DNA of 64,000 nucleotides from Carposina sasakii. Lineage: Eukaryota; Arthropoda; Insecta; Lepidoptera; Carposinidae. A program made the position numbers and the translations under genes. Below are positions 22,220-32,800 of the stretch, piece after piece. The DNA lies in the NCBI GenBank assembly GCA_014607495.2, contig CP053173.1, positions 62,001 through 126,000 on the forward strand, given 5' to 3'. Every line of letters starts with the position of its first letter. Positions within the stretch are counted from its first letter, which is position 1. The notes beneath the pieces were generated by a model. The model did not search any database, was not told the origin of the DNA, and saw only the letters and a program-made list of their open reading frames with translations.

Positions 22220-22750
22220 TCAGTAATAATAGTAGATATATGTACAACATGCAATAAATATGTTACAATTTTAACAATGTGTTACTTGAACAACCTCTAA
22301 GATGATTGGTAACTCTGCAAGCGCATTAAAACAAGAGAAAAACCCTGGAGAAATAGGTATAGTGCCATTCTAGCAGTGGACTTTTTTCCAAAAGCCATTT
22401 TCCCCGTACTTTTGCAAAGTACCCGCCATAACGAATTCAGTACACGAAGTTTGAGATTGAATATAAAGTTTTCTTTAACCCACGTACGATCTATAAATAG
22501 ACGACTAGCTTACGTAGACGCCTTATTAGGATTTTGCAAGAGCAATGCGATAGCAACTATTGTGCAATTATCGCTGATGAACCTCTATTTTTCTAAGTCA
22601 TCGCATCACGAGTGAATGGATGGGAAATTTTCGATATTTCTTTTTTGTTGTGTTAATTTGTCAGGAGAAGGTTGTTATGAAAAAAAATGTATCTTAGCGT
22701 GCATTACGAAATTTAAGAAAATATAACAAAAATATTATAACTTAAAATAT
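22220..22750. other. interval without recognised gene
   Basis: A 79-codon forward frame (22376-22615) shows no domain features. Confidence 0.4.
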
Positions 22751-22990
22751 TCTACTTCTATGCTGCTCTGGGAGTGAAAAAAAACGTATAATACTACAGC
22801 TGCTTCTCTTCTCGGTCATACTGTACAAGTCAGTAGAGGGATAAGAAGGTCTTGGTGTTTTGTAGGCGATGGGCTGACCACCTGTCACTACTAACCGAAC
22901 TTGTACATCTCAACTATACCCTCAAAATTGGTCGTATCGTCTCTATACAAAAATAGAGACGATACGATATCCACGATGCATGGTCATGTT
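22751..22990 (-). repeat. family B copy truncated into a rearranged M1 MITE
   Basis: CTTCTATGCTGCTCTGGGAG to AAAATTGG is family B. At about 22933 it switches to M1 MITE sequence, forming a hairpin (CGTATCGTCTCTATAC, short spacer, TAGAGACGATACG) and ending ATGCATGGTCATG. Confidence 0.65.
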
Positions 22991-23428
22991 AGAAGGGCTG
23001 ATCTGATATGTTTAACATGACTATAGCATCTCATTTGTGATACTGCAGTTCTGGCTATATTGGGACATAGCCTAATGCTCTTGAGGAGCACACATGCATA
23101 TCCATCACACTGCTAAGTAAATATCTTCCACACCCTTGTCTTCATCAGTCCTAGGATTTATAAAGAAATTTGGTAAAAAAAAATGCTAATTTTAATCCCC
23201 ATCAGCTAATCCGCTCGAAATAAATACACAAAGAGAATTATAGAAAAAAACTTATAAATTTGCACAAATTAAGCAACAATTGAGGCACAAGCTTACGCCC
23301 ACTGTGTGTCTACAAAATGTACACTTAGGTCATTGAATCTCTTGTATAAAAATATTCAATTCGAATTTCATATATATTTTACTGTTTAAAAACGTACTAC
23401 TCACCACTGTGTATCTATCATAAAAATA
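22991..23428. other. interval without recognised gene
   Basis: A family C outer fragment (TGTGATACTGCAGTTCTGGC) lies near 23030-23065. Otherwise nothing. Confidence 0.4.
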
Positions 23429-23429
23429 T

Positions 23430-23538
23430 AAACACATTCACTGCAGCCGACTACATATTTACATTTCATTGGTTTTCTATAGGTGGCACCGACGCTTGCG
23501 CAGCATGCTAAGAAAATCTGTCGGCAGCGAACGTGCTA
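23430..23538. mobile_element. piggyBac-like MITE, ~110 bp
   Basis: AACACATTCACTGCAGCCGA at the left pairs with TCGGCAGCGAACGTGCT at the right. A second element with equivalent ends is at 56830-56954, where the left end is TTAACACA. ACAC...GTGT-type ends near TTAA suggest piggyBac-derived MITEs; inferred, no transposase present. Confidence 0.55.
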
Positions 23539-23543
23539 AATAG

Positions 23544-25690
23544 TGTTCAGTGATTCATTTTATTAAAAGCTGGGGTACCATGCGCTTTAAAGATGTGGCA
23601 CATGTTTTGAAGGCCTCCTGACACGAATATATCGATATTCACTTTATTAATGGAACCAAAAACCCTCCCAGACAGTCTCAAAAAAATACACATTCCACTG
23701 ACCTAAACTAAATTAATGGAAACAGGACAGAAGAAAGGAAAACAGAGATAACTGAGGTAAAATAAATAATTATCTGTACGTACCGAAGCTGAAAAACTCC
23801 AATTATTCCTATAAGCCCCAAAATGTTCTCAACGTCAATTTATAAAAACGTTTTCCCGCTTCCTATTATCCTCAGATTTTTTCTTCCTTTTTAAATGTCC
23901 AATTACAGATAGCGTAAAATCAGCACTTTAAAAAACGCTTCAACGTTTAATTTAACCGCGATATTAATTGATCGCAATTAATATTTTGCTGATTAAAATA
24001 AAATCTGATTACGGATAGAATAAAATAATTTATATATTTCCTAGTCGCAAAGTTTAATAAAACATTTCAATGACATCAACATTCCTCAAACTTCTATGCT
24101 TTTATTTTTTCAAGATTAAATATCAAGATCAAGAAAAGGAAGTGAAATAAAGTTTCAGTTTTTCGTTTATAAACATATAGGTAATATGAAATCATTATTA
24201 TAGACAGATTTTATCACAAAGCCCATAAGTAATACAGGAATCACTGTTTTTGTAGCCAACTGTACCACCACTGTGGGTTAGTATCATAACATAATGGTTA
24301 CTCTTGCCTTCGCCCCGTAAAGTTAACCACATGTGTAGCATATTAAAATACTCCCTGAAACTGTACTAAGCTTATAATAATACTGAAAATGCTACACTTT
24401 ATGCAACCGACTGTACACATTAGAGAGAAAAGCAACTTAATTCGCACATTTAGCTTATTCAAAATTGAACTCAAAATCCAAGAGAAATGAGTTAGCTTTC
24501 TAAAAACTTGGTAATTTTGTTTTCATAATTGCTGAGCTTTATTTCCTTTTAGACATTTAATGTGGAAATTCCGCGGAAACCAAGTGGAAGGAATTTCATT
24601 TGGATTCGACTTCAGCGCTCTAGAGATAAGATAATGAAGGAAATACATAAATAAAGTCTTAAACGGATTTTACTTACATGTTTTGTACCATTGCCGGCAA
24701 TGAGTGAGAAATTATTAAAACTAGAAACTTATGTTAGCGAAAATGGAAACTGAATTCGATTAAATTTTCACAAAATTATTTTAATTTCACTATACAGAAT
24801 GTAGCAGAACAGATTATATCGCTAGATATCGATCAGGGTTTCACTTTTGAGACTTCTCAATATCCATAGAAAATTATTAATTACAATTTAGCAGAAAATC
24901 AATATTTATATTATATAATATTTTGTATGAAACAAACAAACTGCCTTCGTCTACCAATCATGATATTGCATAAGGCTATATATATAGGTAGGTATAACTA
25001 TATCTGCAGAGGAAAACAGGAAAAAAGGCTTGATTAATACAAATTATGCAGTTTTCCCTATATTATTGTATATAGCAATAGTTTACAAACTTTAGACTTT
25101 ATTGAATTTACGTATATAAAAAAATTTAAGGGCAATAATTTTCGAATACCTTAACTATTATGTACTTACTCGTATTTAATTCAATACAGTTCAGCTGTGC
25201 TGTTACAAATACGAGTATATAAGCCCTACTAATTTAAACCCTTCCCATTAGTGTTGAGTTTAAGATTAAACCCTTATTTTATTACAAACATTACGATCGA
25301 TAAGTGAGTAAAAGCAATAAGTGCCCGATCAAATTCGGTAGAATAGGGTCGAGTGGCTGTCTCACCCTTACTCGAGTGTGGGTCGAGTGCTTTCATCCAC
25401 ATCCAGCCGGAAATCAAGTGCTTGAGTTAAAAGGAAATGCGTCATACCATAACACATATGTACGTATAGCATGTTAGGTGATCGGCCCTTGTATTACGTA
25501 ACTAGCAAAAGCAATAATAGCTACAATTGTACAATATTCAATGATTTCTTGTAAACTTCGTATTACAAGTACGTAACATCAATGCTAAACGAATTTGACA
25601 TTTCAAATCGAATAAATATTGTACAGTTTTCGCTATGGCATTGCTACTGCTTAGCTTTTACAACCTACGTCATCGTTTCTTAGTAATTGT
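23544..25690. other. long AT-rich interval without recognised gene
   Basis: No open frame of note and no repeat partner recognised in 2.1 kb. This is the longest blank stretch in the window. Confidence 0.4.
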
Positions 25691-25789
25691 GATGATGAGT
25701 TGTCAGATTTAAGGGTTAGCGAAGGGTGTAGGAAGCTAATTTTCAAATTTTGCTTTAATTCCGTGTATCTTCTAAAGAGGCAGGGATCG

Positions 25790-25995
25790 ATGACTTATAT
25801 CTCTTTACGGGAAAGGCGTATGTCCCGTAAACAGAGATCACGGATCTCCATTTGCTACGGTCCTGACATGCAGGCTTCATTGACTTTCATGATATTCGTA
25901 ACGGTATCTGACCTTTCTCGGGAATTTCCGCGATTCGGTCAGAGACGTCTTTCCCTTTTATCCACTCTTTAACTATACCTTTTCTTTATCAGTAG
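25790..25995 (+). repeat. dispersed repeat family H
   Basis: Shares AGATCACGGATCT-CATTTGCTACG and the TTGACTTTCATGATATTC block with 7415-7660. The 90-codon forward frame overlapping it is not a gene. Confidence 0.5.
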
Positions 25996-26179
25996 GTTTA
26001 TTTTCATTTATCCCCCTATATCTTTGAAAACAATCCTCCTATACATATTCCAACCCGCAGACGTCCCCAAAGTACCTAGAGACGGTATTCGCTGGTATTT
26101 TTAACTTTGCCGAGTGTATGCCGCCTCGACGGTTTCACGGCTCGTTACAGATTCGCCACTTTGAAACATAAGAGCTATC

Positions 26180-26553
26180 TACAGGGTGTTTTTTCGTTGC
26201 CACCCTTAACGAAGGATACGTACTCTATACATCAAATAAAGTTAGTTTATGCAAAAAAAATGCTGGGAAACGATGTAAATTTTTTTGTTTCTTTTTTTTC
26301 TTACTCGTGTTAAATTTATAGTGTTTATGCTAGTTTTATCATAGACAGATAATAATTATTTCTCGTGAAAATATCTTCCTACGCGCGTCTATGTGCATTT
26401 ATGCAGATAAACGCAGTCTATTTACTCAACTTAAGACCCTAATATCTTGGGAACCAGACACTTCCCGGGTATGCTTCCATGGAGAAAAATTATCGTGATG
26501 ATGAGGAGATTCCGTAGTTTTTGAGAAAATTGAAGACCAAAAATTATCCTGTA
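26180..26553 (+). mobile_element. MITE family A, full copy
   Basis: TACAGGGTGTTTTTTCGTTG to ATTATCCTGTA, 374 bp. It includes the shared ACGTACTCTATACATCAAAT and ACCAGACACTTCCC blocks. TA flanks both CAGG/CCTG ends. Confidence 0.85.
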
Positions 26554-26649
26554 TATGTAGATAATACGTTTTTGTACTTCGTCTTATTCATTATTAAGAA
26601 TTCGTTCCTTTTATCTTACTGTTAGGTTCCTGTGCCTATCCATGGCCGT

Positions 26650-26860
26650 ACTAAAAAAACATTAGCTGCATCTCCCTACGTACATATCGTAAAAGTGAAC
26701 TATAGAACTCCGGGGTATTGTCACAGGCGATGAGCTAGCATCTTCTCTGATCTTTTATATCTGGCCCTGCTTTGCTCCCTATACTCGTAGTATCTACTTC
26801 GGTACCATGTAGTTCTGGTTACCCATTCTGTAACATATGTTGTAATTCCAAAACGCTGTC
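26650..26860 (+). repeat. dispersed repeat family C, diverged
   Basis: TTAGCTGCATCTCCCTACGT, GGCGATGAGCTAGCAT and GTAGTTCTGGTTACCCATTC follow the family C order. Confidence 0.55.
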
Positions 26861-27155
26861 ACGTATGTCTCGTACCACCCTCCACATATCTCAGGGTGGA
26901 TCCAACCTCTCAGACCGGGAGATTTTCTCTTTCCGCTTTAAGTTATGAACGGGTATGCCAGCCTGTACAAATACGGCCGTGATTTCGGTAATGGGCTCGT
27001 AACCATCAAGGAATGGCAGGGAGGAGTTGGCTATTCATTTAGATACATCATCAACAACATATAAAGAAAATAAACTAATTTACTTATAGAAAAAATCCCG
27101 ACTGTATAAAAAATTTTAACTAGTGTCACTTGCGACTAAGACCAATCTGCACAAG

Positions 27156-27289
27156 TAGCATGACCTGCGAAATACGATATGATAAACCGATTTATCGACA
27201 TTTAGCCTGTCAAAATACGATAAATATAGCCGCCATGTTGAATTTTGTATAGAGACGTTTCGATACGATATCGATGCATGGTCATGCTA
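27156..27289 (-). mobile_element. MITE family M1, full inverted copy
   Basis: TAGCATGACCTGCGAAATAC to GCATGGTCATGCTA, the reverse of 6739-6870. Confidence 0.75.
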
Positions 27290-27827
27290 GGGGGGCCGAT
27301 GATACCTCTCAAGCTCTAAACCAGCCGCTTAGAACGTGCCAAAAAATATACATACACTCAGAAAACATAACCCTAATTCTGGCGCTGTCGGATTAAAATA
27401 CTATTGTCGTCACCAGGGCGGAAGGATAAATCTAGAAATAGTTATAAGTTACCTGAAGGTAAATTCAGAATTGTGGAAGCAAAACTTGGCAAGTGATTGG
27501 CTCATACAAGGTTATGTAGGTCTAAAACTCGATTAGATCAACCCTGGACCTCGCCTCTCCTTTCCTCTTTCACCTAAATAACAAAGACATCATTAAAAAT
27601 AGTATCACATCATAAGAGTCGATCCCCTTTCCTTTTTTATAAACTGTCTATAACAAAGAAAAACAAATTTGTTATTTAAAAATAATATTTCATTTTGCGA
27701 AATTTCAGTAATTATTACATACTAGAACGCCGAAATTATATTATTTATTATCCATCGACGCTAGGTTCAGAGATAACGTTAACTATTATACATTGTTTAT
27801 CACATATCGTATATTGATTATCATATA
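27290..27827. other. interval without recognised gene
   Basis: A repeat-tail-like piece (AAACATAACCCTAATTCTGG) sits near 27362. The 66-codon forward frame at 27336 is not supported. Confidence 0.4.
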
Positions 27828-27944
27828 TTGGCTTGCTGGAAGAGATCTCTGGTAGAGATAAGCTTGCCATTGTACATGCATCTCTTCTTTAATGTTGTAT
27901 ATTATATTTCTTTTTGTGTATGTGCAATAAACAATAATCCTATA
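27828..27944 (+). mobile_element. LINE 3'-end fragment (family G)
   Basis: GGCTTGCTGGAAGAGATCTC with the AGAGATAAGCTTGCC hairpin arm and a GTGCAATAAACAAT end. The same type of 3' end is near 53124 and 51805. It is open in frame with the downstream reverse transcriptase, but is not part of that protein family. Confidence 0.6.
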
Positions 27945-29162
27945 GTTAAGAACAAGACAGGAAACATAGGGGACAAAAGTAACTATAGACCGATCACATT
28001 GGCTACAACTGCATCCAAGATACTTGACTGTCTGCTTGAGCGGCAGCTTAAGCGTGTTCTGGTCCTACATGATGGTAAATTTGGGTTTAGGCCCCGTTTA
28101 TCAACGGAGTGTGCTATACTGTCCCTCAAGCATACAGTCAGATATTATACGGATAGGGGTACAGCTGTCTATGCTGCGTTTCTTGACCTCTCTAAGGCAT
28201 TTGACTTGGTTAGGTATGATATTTTGTGGGCTAAACTCATAGAATCTGGTGTACCAGGTGAATTTATCAATATCTTCAAGTACTGGTATGGGCATCAGAC
28301 AAATCAGGTCAAATGGCTTGATCAGTTCTCTGAGGCATATGGCTTGGAATGCGGGGTGAGACAAGGTGGTCTGACATCGCCATCGCTTTTCAATCTATAT
28401 ATAAATCAGCTAATCGCTGGGCTCAGCGACACCGGTGTCGGCTGTTCTATTGATGGCCACTGTGTGAACAGCATTAGTTATGCCGACGACATGGTGCTGC
28501 TGAGTCCATCGATTGCTGCACTCAGACGGCTGATCACATTATGTGAAAGATATGCAGTCTCACACGGCCTCCTATATAATGTTAATAAGAGTGAGATGAT
28601 GATTTTTAGAGCTGGGAATCGTAAGATAACGTATGTACCGCCCGTAAAGCTCAATCACGTTGAACTTAAAAGAGTGTCATCTTTCAAATACCTTGGTCAT
28701 ATCGTTACTGAGGATTTGAAGGATGACAATGATATCGAAAAGGAAAGGAGGGCGTTGGCAGTTCGCTGTAATATGTTGGCTCGCAGATTTGCAAAGTGCA
28801 GTACGGAGGTCAAACTAACTCTTTTTAGGGCTTACTGTCAGTCTTTATACACATGCAATCTGTGGGTCAACTATACCCAGCGGGCTTTCAATGCTCTCCG
28901 AATACAATATAATAATGGTCTTAGAATGATGTTGGGGCTCCGGCGTCACTGCAGCGCCTCCGGAATGTTTGCGCAAGCGCACACCGACGGGTTTCATACA
29001 GTGATTCGCAAGCGCACCGCCTCGCTATTGCGGAGAGTACGCGGGAGTACTAACATTATTCTAAGAATAATAAGTGAAAAGCCGGACTGCCCAATATTGA
29101 CACACTGGACGCATACTCACATGCATGTGGTAGGTGCAGTACCGGGCAAATACTTAAATTAA
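27945..29162 (+). pseudogene. non-LTR retrotransposon reverse transcriptase, 5'-truncated
   Basis: About 405 codons remain open and cover most of a LINE reverse transcriptase. Visible landmarks, in order, are the SNYRPITL fingers motif, motif A (LDLSKAFD), motif B (GVRQGGLTSPSLF), motif C (YADDMVLL) and a C-terminal thumb region. The endonuclease half is absent, so the copy is 5'-truncated, the usual fate of LINE insertions. The first 39 codons of the open frame starting at 27828 derive from another LINE's 3' end and should not be counted. The frame ends just before a TTA microsatellite. The closest clade by appearance is CR1/Rex1-like, but I am not certain. Confidence 0.85.
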
Positions 29163-29165
29163 TCT

Positions 29166-29191
29166 ATTATTATTATTATTATTATTATTAT
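29166..29191. repeat. (TTA)n microsatellite
   Basis: About eight TTA units. Read on the reverse strand this is the TAA tail of the GC-rich element that follows. Confidence 0.9.
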
Positions 29192-29866
29192 ATCTCTGTT
29201 TAAATTCTCGGGACTACAGAGTCCCGGTCCTTTGAGAGGCGTGCATCGGGCCGTGGCCAAGATGTAGAGGCCCTTTTTAGAGAACTTTAATATGGTGTGG
29301 GATACACATGGCGGATACCATCGCCGACCGCACAATATGATACATCCGGCGATGGTCCCCGCCATGTGCAAGACTATTGGAGTGCAGATCTATGTCATGC
29401 GATGGAAACAAAGGTCATGGGCTATGGGGCTGAATGTCGGGTGGGGTTGGGTAACTGGGCTATTGAAGGAGACTAACGGACGCCTGCCATTACAACCAAG
29501 TCTCATAATTGTTTGGTGGCAGGCGGTGACTCGCCGACTCATTTCATGGGCCCCCTGAAACGGCCGCACGCATGGAGCGACAAAGGGGGCAACATTTGGT
29601 GAGCGGCTAGGGTGGAGGGGTGCCCCTGGACTTTAAACCGAAGCCAACTTGCCACTTACTGACGGGCACGTCCACCCTCGAGCTGTCATAGCTCTCGCGA
29701 CTCCACTCTGCCCGGCCGGCGAAGGCAAGGCAGAGGTGGGGGAACTATTCCTCGTCAGACCTCACTCCGGCGCCGGAGATGAGGAACAAGGTCTTCCCCC
29801 GGGAGCACTTCAGGTCCGTGGGAACGCTACCTCCCAACAGCTCGCCACAAGCTGCCCTGCGGGCTT
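29192..29866 (-). mobile_element. GC-rich non-coding element between TAA tracts (Dong/R4-like SIDE or 3' UTR)
   Basis: A 675-bp GC-rich segment with a TTA/TAA tract on each side. On the reverse strand it would end ...GAATTTAAACAGAGATA followed by (TAA)n. It contains a long hairpin (CACATGGCGG-TACCATCGCCG against CGGCGATGG-CCCCGCCATGTG near 29307-29365) and a short GGGACTACAGAGTCCC palindrome at 29209-29224. No convincing reading frame exists on either strand. TAA-tailed non-LTR elements of the R4/Dong type insert into TAA repeats, so a non-autonomous or 5'-truncated relative is the best guess. Confidence 0.55.
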
Positions 29867-29886
29867 ATTATTATTATTATTATTAT
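29867..29886. repeat. (TTA)n tract at 3' end of the Dong-like element
   Basis: About six TTA units directly before a T run; on the reverse strand this is a poly(A) run followed by (TAA)n. Confidence 0.9.
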
Positions 29887-32800
29887 TTTTTTTTTTTTCT
29901 TTTTCTTTTCTCGGCTTATACCGGTCTCGTGTGGTGTACACGGGCCTAAGCCAAGTGCACACCAGCAGGGTCAGTCAGGGCTGTTGATGCTAGGTTAGGT
30001 TGTAATGATAATGAATGTAGGTGAGTAGTGGGTGTTTGTAAAACTTGGGTGATTGTGTCCTGGTCAGTTTGCAAAAATTTTCTAACCAGGCGACAGGTGT
30101 TCAGAATAGCGGCTTTTTGCATGAGATGGTACGTATTTGGTGGTAAATTTAGGGTTTTTAGGGACTGGTGCAATTGTTTCGGTATAACGCCGGTCGTAGA
30201 AATAACTATTGGGACTATCGTTACTTTACGGAGATGCCAAATTCGAGTAATTTCGTCTTTTAATTCTATGTATTTTGTGAGTTTTTCCGCTATTGTGCTC
30301 TGGATGTTATGCGTGTTTGGGACGGCAATATCAATGAGGTATCCAGTTCTATTCGTTTTGTTAATGAGTGTGATGTCTGGTCTATTATAATGGATGGTTC
30401 GGTCGGTGAGGATGGCTCTATCGAAATACAATTTTGTTGTAGTATTTTCTAGGACGGGATTGGGGTTATATTTATAATATGGCTGTATTGTGGCAACGAA
30501 TTTGTATTGGTAGGCTATTTTTTGATGAACGATATTAGCTATTTGGTCATGTCGATGTTTATAGTCGGTCTGGGCTATTGTTTTACATGCGCCTGTTATA
30601 TGTTGGATGGTTTCGGGGGAGCTATTGCATTTTCTACATGTATCGGTTAAGACATTTTTAATTATGTACTTTTGGTAATTTCTCGTTTCAACTACTTGGT
30701 CCTGGATAGCCATAATGAAGCCCTCAGTCTCAGGGAAGAGCTCTCCACGGCCCAGCCAAGCGTTCGACGCTTCTTTGTCGACATTAGGTTGGCATAAGTC
30801 ATGGAGGTGTCTTCCATGAAGAGACTTTACAGCCCACTCTGCTATTTTAGCCTTGTCATCTGTAAGTTTTTCATTTATTTGTTCGGATTTATCGTAGAGG
30901 TTTAACGGAGTTAACTTAACGTCATTATAAACTATAGACTTATGAATTTCAGATGAATCCATCTTCATGAAAAAGTACTGGCGTAAACAAGATATTTGTC
31001 TGTTGTGTAGATTGGTAATGTCAATTATTCCACGGCCTCCATCTTTCCTAGGTAATGTTAATCTTTGAAGGCATGATCTGGGGTGATGTTTCCGGAATTT
31101 AGTCATAGTAGTGTTGATGAGTGTTTGCAGCAATTTTAGATCTGATTTAGTCCAGTTAATAATCCCAAATGAGTAAGTGAGTACAGGTATTGCGTAAGTG
31201 TTGATGGCTTTTATTGTATTTTTAGCATAAAGTTGTGTTTTTAAAATTGTGTTAAGTCGGTATCGGAATTGTTGTTGCAAGTGTTGTTTGGTCTCTTTAT
31301 ATTGAATTTGTCTTGCTTGGTTGTATCCTAAGTATTTATAAGTTTGTTGCTCATCTATTGCTTCTATTTGTTCTCCTGTTTCTAGTATGTAATTGTGTTG
31401 GTATGTTTGTCCAGCTTTAATAGAATTAATTTTACATTTATCGATACCAAATTCCATCTTTATGTCTTTGGTAAACTGTTCTGTTATATTGGCTAGTTTA
31501 TTTAGTTGTTCTTCATCTATTGAATATAATTTTATGTCATCCATGTAGAGCAAATGATTTAAAACATTTTGTTGGGTGTTTGTCTGTTCGTTTGTTTCTG
31601 TGTATTTCAAGGGATATCCAAATGGTGTAGCGTTAAGTAGGTTAGATAAGGGGTTTAATGATAAGCAAAACCAAAGCGGGCTGAGGGCGTCGCCTTGGAA
31701 AATACCACGTTGTATTTTAATTTGACCAGTCTCTATGGTTTCCGTGGATGTGTTAAGCATAAGTTTGGTTGTCCAGTTTTTCATTGTGGCCTGTAAAAAT
31801 GATATTATAATCGGATGAACTTTATATATTTCTAGAACTTGTAGCAACCAGCTGTGAGGGACTGAGTCATAGGCTTTTTTATAATCTATGTACATTGTAT
31901 ACAGGTTGGATTTGGTTTTTTGAACTTGTTTTAATATGACTGAGTCTATGACAAGCTGTTCTTTGCAACCTTGGGAAGCTTTCTTACAACCTTTTTGTTG
32001 CTCTGCTAAGATACTATTGTCGTTTAGGTGTTTATATATTACTTCGGATATGCATGAGGTAATGATTTTGTATAGAGTTTGTAAACATGTTATTGGTCGG
32101 TATTTTGCAGGGTTGGTGAGGTCGTTGTGGTCTTTAGGTATCATATAAGTAGTTCCTGAGGTAATATACGGAGGCATGGTACTAGGATCATGAATAAAAT
32201 CATTTATGAAGTTATACAGATAAGGGTGGATGGCAGTGAATTTCTTATACCAATAACTATGAATACAGTCTGAACCAGGTGATTTCCAGTTGTGTAACCT
32301 ACTAATAACATTTTTAAAAGTATTTTCTGTGATATATTGGAACTGCATTGGTGTTGTGGTTTCGCTGTTGTTGGTGGTTTCTTTAGTTATCCAGTCAGCT
32401 TGGCTATTGTGTTGAATGGGCTGTTCCCATAAGCTTGCCCAGAAATTTTGCAGATCTCTTGGGTCGGGTGTACTATTGATATCGTGAGTTGTGTTATGTT
32501 GTTGTAAATTAGTGGTTGCTTGTCTAATATTGCGATAGAATAGCTTTTCATTATTAGCGAACTGGTTATTTTGTTGTTTTCTTTCAGTGCATGTTTTATA
32601 TCTATTTAGTCGTCCAGCTAATACTGAGAGTTTTTGTTTGAGTGTGTCTAATGTATGTGAGAGTTGTGTGTTTGGTTCTTCGTGTATGGAGTGTGTTCTG
32701 TATTGTTCAATAATACTATTGACAAGTCTAGCTATGTTTTGATTTCTATTTCCGTTCATGTATTGTGTAACTCTACCTATTTTACTACGTAACTTTCCTA

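Noticed and set aside
27828..27944. N-terminal 39 codons of the LINE frame as part of the RT protein
   Set aside because: This DNA is the 3' end of another LINE family seen near 53124; it is open only by chance.
29649..29987. 112-codon forward frame with a Leu/Phe-rich tail
   Set aside because: The tail is translated TTA and T simple repeat, and the frame runs across an element boundary.
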